Part shown: in pieces, positions 14,132 through 16,336 of the stretch | How the letters are laid out: the number at the start of each line of letters is the position of its first letter | Numbering within the stretch: position 1 is the stretch's first letter | DNA from: an uncultured Collinsella sp. | GTDB taxonomy: Bacteria; Actinomycetota; Coriobacteriia; Coriobacteriales; Coriobacteriaceae | Assembly: GCA_900540095.1 (NCBI GenBank) | Contig: UQEO01000040.1 | Coordinates: 1-16,336, forward strand | Direction: 5' to 3' | DNA: 16,336 bases | Translations under genes and position numbers: made by a program | Notes under the pieces: model-generated | Told to the model about the DNA's origin: nothing | The model's database searches: none | The model's input: the letters and a program-made list of their open reading frames with translations, nothing else

Positions 14132-15067
14132 CTACAGCTCCGTTACTTCAACGTTGTTGAAGATCTCATCCCAGCGGTCCATGACCAGGTGGCCGGTCTT
14201 GGGATCCATGGCGTTGAGCTTGCCGCAGGTATTGGCGGTCTTGAGCACCGTGACGTCGTCGGCACCAGCAGCAATGGCATGCGCAAAGCCGGCGATGGTC
14301 GAGTCGCCGGAACCCGTCGCGTTCACAGCCGCAATCGCGGGCGTCTTGGCGCGGAACGCGCGGCCCTCATGGAAGCCCACCGAACCGGCAGCGCCCATCG
14401 AAACGACAACCCAGGGGATACCGGCAAAACGGTCATCGGCGGCAAGCGCCTCGCGCAGGGCATCGACATCATCGGTCGTAAAGGACGTACCCAGCAGGCC
14501 GTTAATCTCGGTCAGATTGGGCTTTACGAGCTCGGGCTTTGCGTCGGACTCCAGCGCGGCCTCCAGCGATGCACCCGAGGTGTCGAGCAGCACCTTGGCG
14601 CCCGCCTCCTCGGCGATCCTGACGAGCTCGGCATAGTAGCCGGCATCGACGCCACGCGGCAGCGAGCCCGAAAGCGTCACAACGTCCGCCTTCGCTGCAA
14701 GCTCGGCGAACTTGGCCGTAAAGGCCTCGAGCTCGGCCGGGGCGATCTGCGGGCCGCTCTCCAGCAGCTCGGTCTGATTGCCCTCGTGCAGGATATTCAG
14801 GCAAATGCGCGTCTCGCCGGCGATGGGCACAAAGTCGTTCTTGACGCCGTCGGCATCCATAAGCTCGGCCATATAGGCACCCATGTGGCCGCCGAGCAGA
14901 CCGGTCGCGAGCACATCGTCGCCCAACTGCAGCAGCACACGGCTCACGTTGAGGCCCTTGCCGCCAGCGGTCTTTTCGGGCGTCACACGGTTAACATCGT
15001 CGATGATCAGCTTGTCGAGCTGATAGCGCGTATCAATCGACGGGTTCATGGTAACGGTCAGAATCAT
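14132..15067 (-). CDS. lacC: PfkB-family tagatose-6-phosphate kinase (LacC-like)
   Basis: Phosphorylates tagatose 6-phosphate (possibly also fructose 1- or 6-phosphate) to the 1,6-bisphosphate. The 311-residue protein starts MILTVTMNPSIDTRYQL and shows the PfkB motif 1 AGGKGLNVSRVLLQLG, then GETRICLNILHEGNQTELLE, a segment that resembles staphylococcal LacC as I recall it. PfkB motif 2 is NATGSGDSTIAGFAHAI, with the catalytic base D255. The end (ANTCGKLNAMDPKTG) also resembles LacC. The ATG at 15067 is preferred over 15109 because AGGAG lies six bases upstream and the family begins here. It is 53 bp downstream of the lacX-type epimerase, in the same operon. Its product is a substrate for the class II aldolase at 4716-5573. 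A 1-phosphofructokinase role is the main alternative. Confidence 0.85.
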   Translation of the reverse strand: MILTVTMNPSIDTRYQLDKLIIDDVNRVTPEKTAGGKGLNVSRVLLQLGDDVLATGLLGGHMGAYMAELMDADGVKNDFVPIAGETRICLNILHEGNQTELLESGPQIAPAELEAFTAKFAELAAKADVVTLSGSLPRGVDAGYYAELVRIAEEAGAKVLLDTSGASLEAALESDAKPELVKPNLTEINGLLGTSFTTDDVDALREALAADDRFAGIPWVVVSMGAAGSVGFHEGRAFRAKTPAIAAVNATGSGDSTIAGFAHAIAAGADDVTVLKTANTCGKLNAMDPKTGHLVMDRWDEIFNNVEVTEL

Positions 15068-15120
15068 GTTGAACTCCTGTTCCGGGGCGGCATGACCCGC
15101 CCCAAACATACGATAACTCG

Positions 15121-16002
15121 TTAAAGGATCTCGATCTCAAAGCCGCGGGTGACAGTCTCTCCCGGCTTGGCCACCAGGCAGCCACGCTTGTGCTCCAGGA
15201 TATCGTCCTCGTCGGAGCAGGTGGACAGACCACCCCACGGTTCAACAGCCACAAAGTCGCCCTCGGGCTTGCTCCACACAATCAGGTACGGCATATCGGG
15301 GAACGTCAGGCGCACGCCCTTGTCCTCGGTTTTCTTGGTCAGCGTAACCACGCGGCTCTCGAGCACGTCGAAGATGGTCTCCGCGAAGTCAAAGAGTTCA
15401 TGGGTAAGCGGCAGGTTCTGGCCGATCATGGGGTTCTTGCTGCGATGCTCAACATCAATCAGGCCCGTCGAGGGAACGGCAGTGCAGAGGTCGGTGGCCT
15501 CACGCTGCTCAAAACGAAGCTCGTAGTCGTCATAGGACTCGCCCTCGTCGAGCGGGCACTTAAAGCCGGGGTGACCGCCCACAAAGAACGGCATGTCCTC
15601 GGTGCCCTCATTGGTCACCTCGTACGACACGGCCACCTTTTCCGAATCGATCGTGTAACGAGCAACGATCTTAAACGGATACGGGTACTGCTCGAGCAAC
15701 TCGGCATGGTCGGCAGAGCTTAAGCTCAGCGCAACCATGTTGTCGGTCTGTTCCTCGAGCTTCCACTCCTGCTTGCGCGCAAAGCCGTGGCGGGCGAGCT
15801 TTACCTCGCGGCCGCCCATGGTCATTGCGTGACCGTCACGAAGGCCACCGCAGATCGGGAAACAAATGGGCGCCTGGCCCGACCAGACCGCCGGGTCACC
15901 CTGCCACAGGTACTCACGGCCGTTGGCCGCAATAGAAGTGAACGACCCGCCCGCCGTGCTCAGTGCTACGCGGATAGAACCGTTATCAAGAACAAACTCC
16001 AT
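15121..16002 (-). CDS. Aldose 1-epimerase family protein, LacX-like
   Basis: Probable mutarotase that interconverts alpha and beta anomers of galactose or a related sugar. It is 293 residues long and matches the LacX branch of the GalM superfamily: GREYLWQGDPAVWSGQAP, then CFPICGGLRDG, then LARHGFARKQEWKL, which carries one conserved His. FVGGHPGFKCPL holds the second key His, and DFVAVEPWGGLSTCSD holds the likely catalytic Glu. LacX is found in the lac-tagatose operon of lactococci, which fits the lacC-like gene directly downstream. The ATG at 16002 is preferred over 16035 because GGGAAGG lies just upstream and the domain begins here. There is no signal peptide, so it is cytoplasmic. Some LacX-like proteins act on sugar phosphates, so the exact substrate is open. 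Confidence 0.88.
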   Translation of the reverse strand: MEFVLDNGSIRVALSTAGGSFTSIAANGREYLWQGDPAVWSGQAPICFPICGGLRDGHAMTMGGREVKLARHGFARKQEWKLEEQTDNMVALSLSSADHAELLEQYPYPFKIVARYTIDSEKVAVSYEVTNEGTEDMPFFVGGHPGFKCPLDEGESYDDYELRFEQREATDLCTAVPSTGLIDVEHRSKNPMIGQNLPLTHELFDFAETIFDVLESRVVTLTKKTEDKGVRLTFPDMPYLIVWSKPEGDFVAVEPWGGLSTCSDEDDILEHKRGCLVAKPGETVTRGFEIEIL

Positions 16003-16229
16003 AGGAGCCTTCCCTTTCTTACGACAGCCCGCCAAGTCAATAGGGCTGATAGAAAACCGGCCCGCGCCCCCTCACAGAAACGCGAGCCGTCAATTGAAAA
16101 GCTGCAGAATGCCGGGTACCACCAAAACGAAGCACACAAGCTCAGCAAGCAAACGTGTTATCGGAGCAGCTTACCGAACCAGAAAGCATCGCAACAACAG
16201 CGGTAACCCCACAGGTACCCCCAACGTCA
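16003..16229 (-). promoter_or_regulatory. Leader/promoter region of the lacX-lacC operon with a terminator-like hairpin
   Basis: On the minus strand, 16058-16089 forms a 9-position stem with one mismatch (CGGCTCGCG / CGCGGGCCG) followed by GTTTTCTAT. This terminator-like structure sits about 55 bp upstream of the lacX start. A weak promoter candidate lies upstream of it (TTTCTG, 17-bp spacer, GATAAC). It could be an attenuator, or the terminator of a minus-strand gene beyond the right edge. No gene is seen here. Confidence 0.35.
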
Positions 16230-16336
16230 GCGAGAAGCCAGCTGGTGAGGCAAGGTGCCGTGAAGCAAGGCGGCATTGACCTTCTGGTCATGCCGTCGAA
16301 GCTGAACGGCAGATTGCCCACCAGATGGCTTCGCAG
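16230..16336 (+). ncRNA. Structured intergenic element, copy B (right end touches window edge)
   Basis: This copy has the same core fold as copy A: bulged A16248; GGCAA/TTGCC (16249-16253/16314-16318); GG/GA loop; TGCCGT/ACGGCA (16256-16261/16306-16311); GA/GA loop; AGC/GCT (16264-16266/16301-16303); AA/GAA loop; a GGCAT/ATGCC stem (16272-16276/16290-16294) with bulged T16277; and the identical GACC-TTCT-GGTC cap (16278-16289). The outer stem (16234-16247/16319-16332) is unrelated in sequence to that of copy A, with one G-A mismatch. Outer pairing may continue past the edge. Confidence 0.6.

Noticed and set aside
14189..15124. Plus-strand ORF of 311 residues opposite lacC
   Set aside because: Shadow of the PfkB-family kinase gene; Arg/Gly/His-rich with no domain.

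Overview
This window looks like the chromosome of a GC-rich Gram-positive gut anaerobe, most likely a coriobacterium of the Collinsella type. That is inferred from GC-rich third codon positions, strong AGGAGG-type ribosome sites, a class II GalT, a flavodiiron protein, and intergenic gaps full of palindromes. No rRNA, tRNA, prophage, transposase or CRISPR array was seen.

Layout. 1-2769 (minus strand) holds the end of a BceAB-like export/sensing transporter: an ATPase and a large FtsX-type permease cut by the left edge. After a divergent gap with a perfect 33-bp-arm palindrome comes a plus-strand Nudix hydrolase fused to a Vsr-type endonuclease (3019-4008). Next are a small unknown ORF (4263-4472) and a nested 143-bp palindrome. 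A class II tagatose/fructose-bisphosphate aldolase (minus) then faces a divergent DeoR regulator (plus). A flavodiiron O2/NO reductase and a LacI regulator follow on the minus strand. The LacI gene is divergent from an overlapping galK-galT pair (plus), and three copies of a 14-bp operator-like site lie in or beside that gap. A DUF4143 ATPase (12573-13874) is preceded by three 33-bp tandem repeats and flanked by a ~47-bp direct repeat. The right end carries a minus-strand pair, lacX-type aldose epimerase then lacC-type tagatose-6-phosphate kinase.

How the genes fit together. galK, galT and the mutarotase serve Leloir galactose use. LacC and the GatY-like aldolase are the last two steps of the tagatose-6-phosphate route. 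The LacI regulator probably controls galKT, and the DeoR regulator probably controls the aldolase. The isomerase and uptake steps of the tagatose route are not in this window.

The most unusual signal is a pair of structured intergenic elements (13978-14107 and 16230-16336). They share an intricate core fold: a bulged A, purine-purine internal loops, a bulged U and a capping GACC-TTCT-GGTC hairpin. Several helices differ between the two by compensatory changes, and the outer stems are completely different. This points to an undescribed structured RNA or a hairpin-type mobile DNA family.
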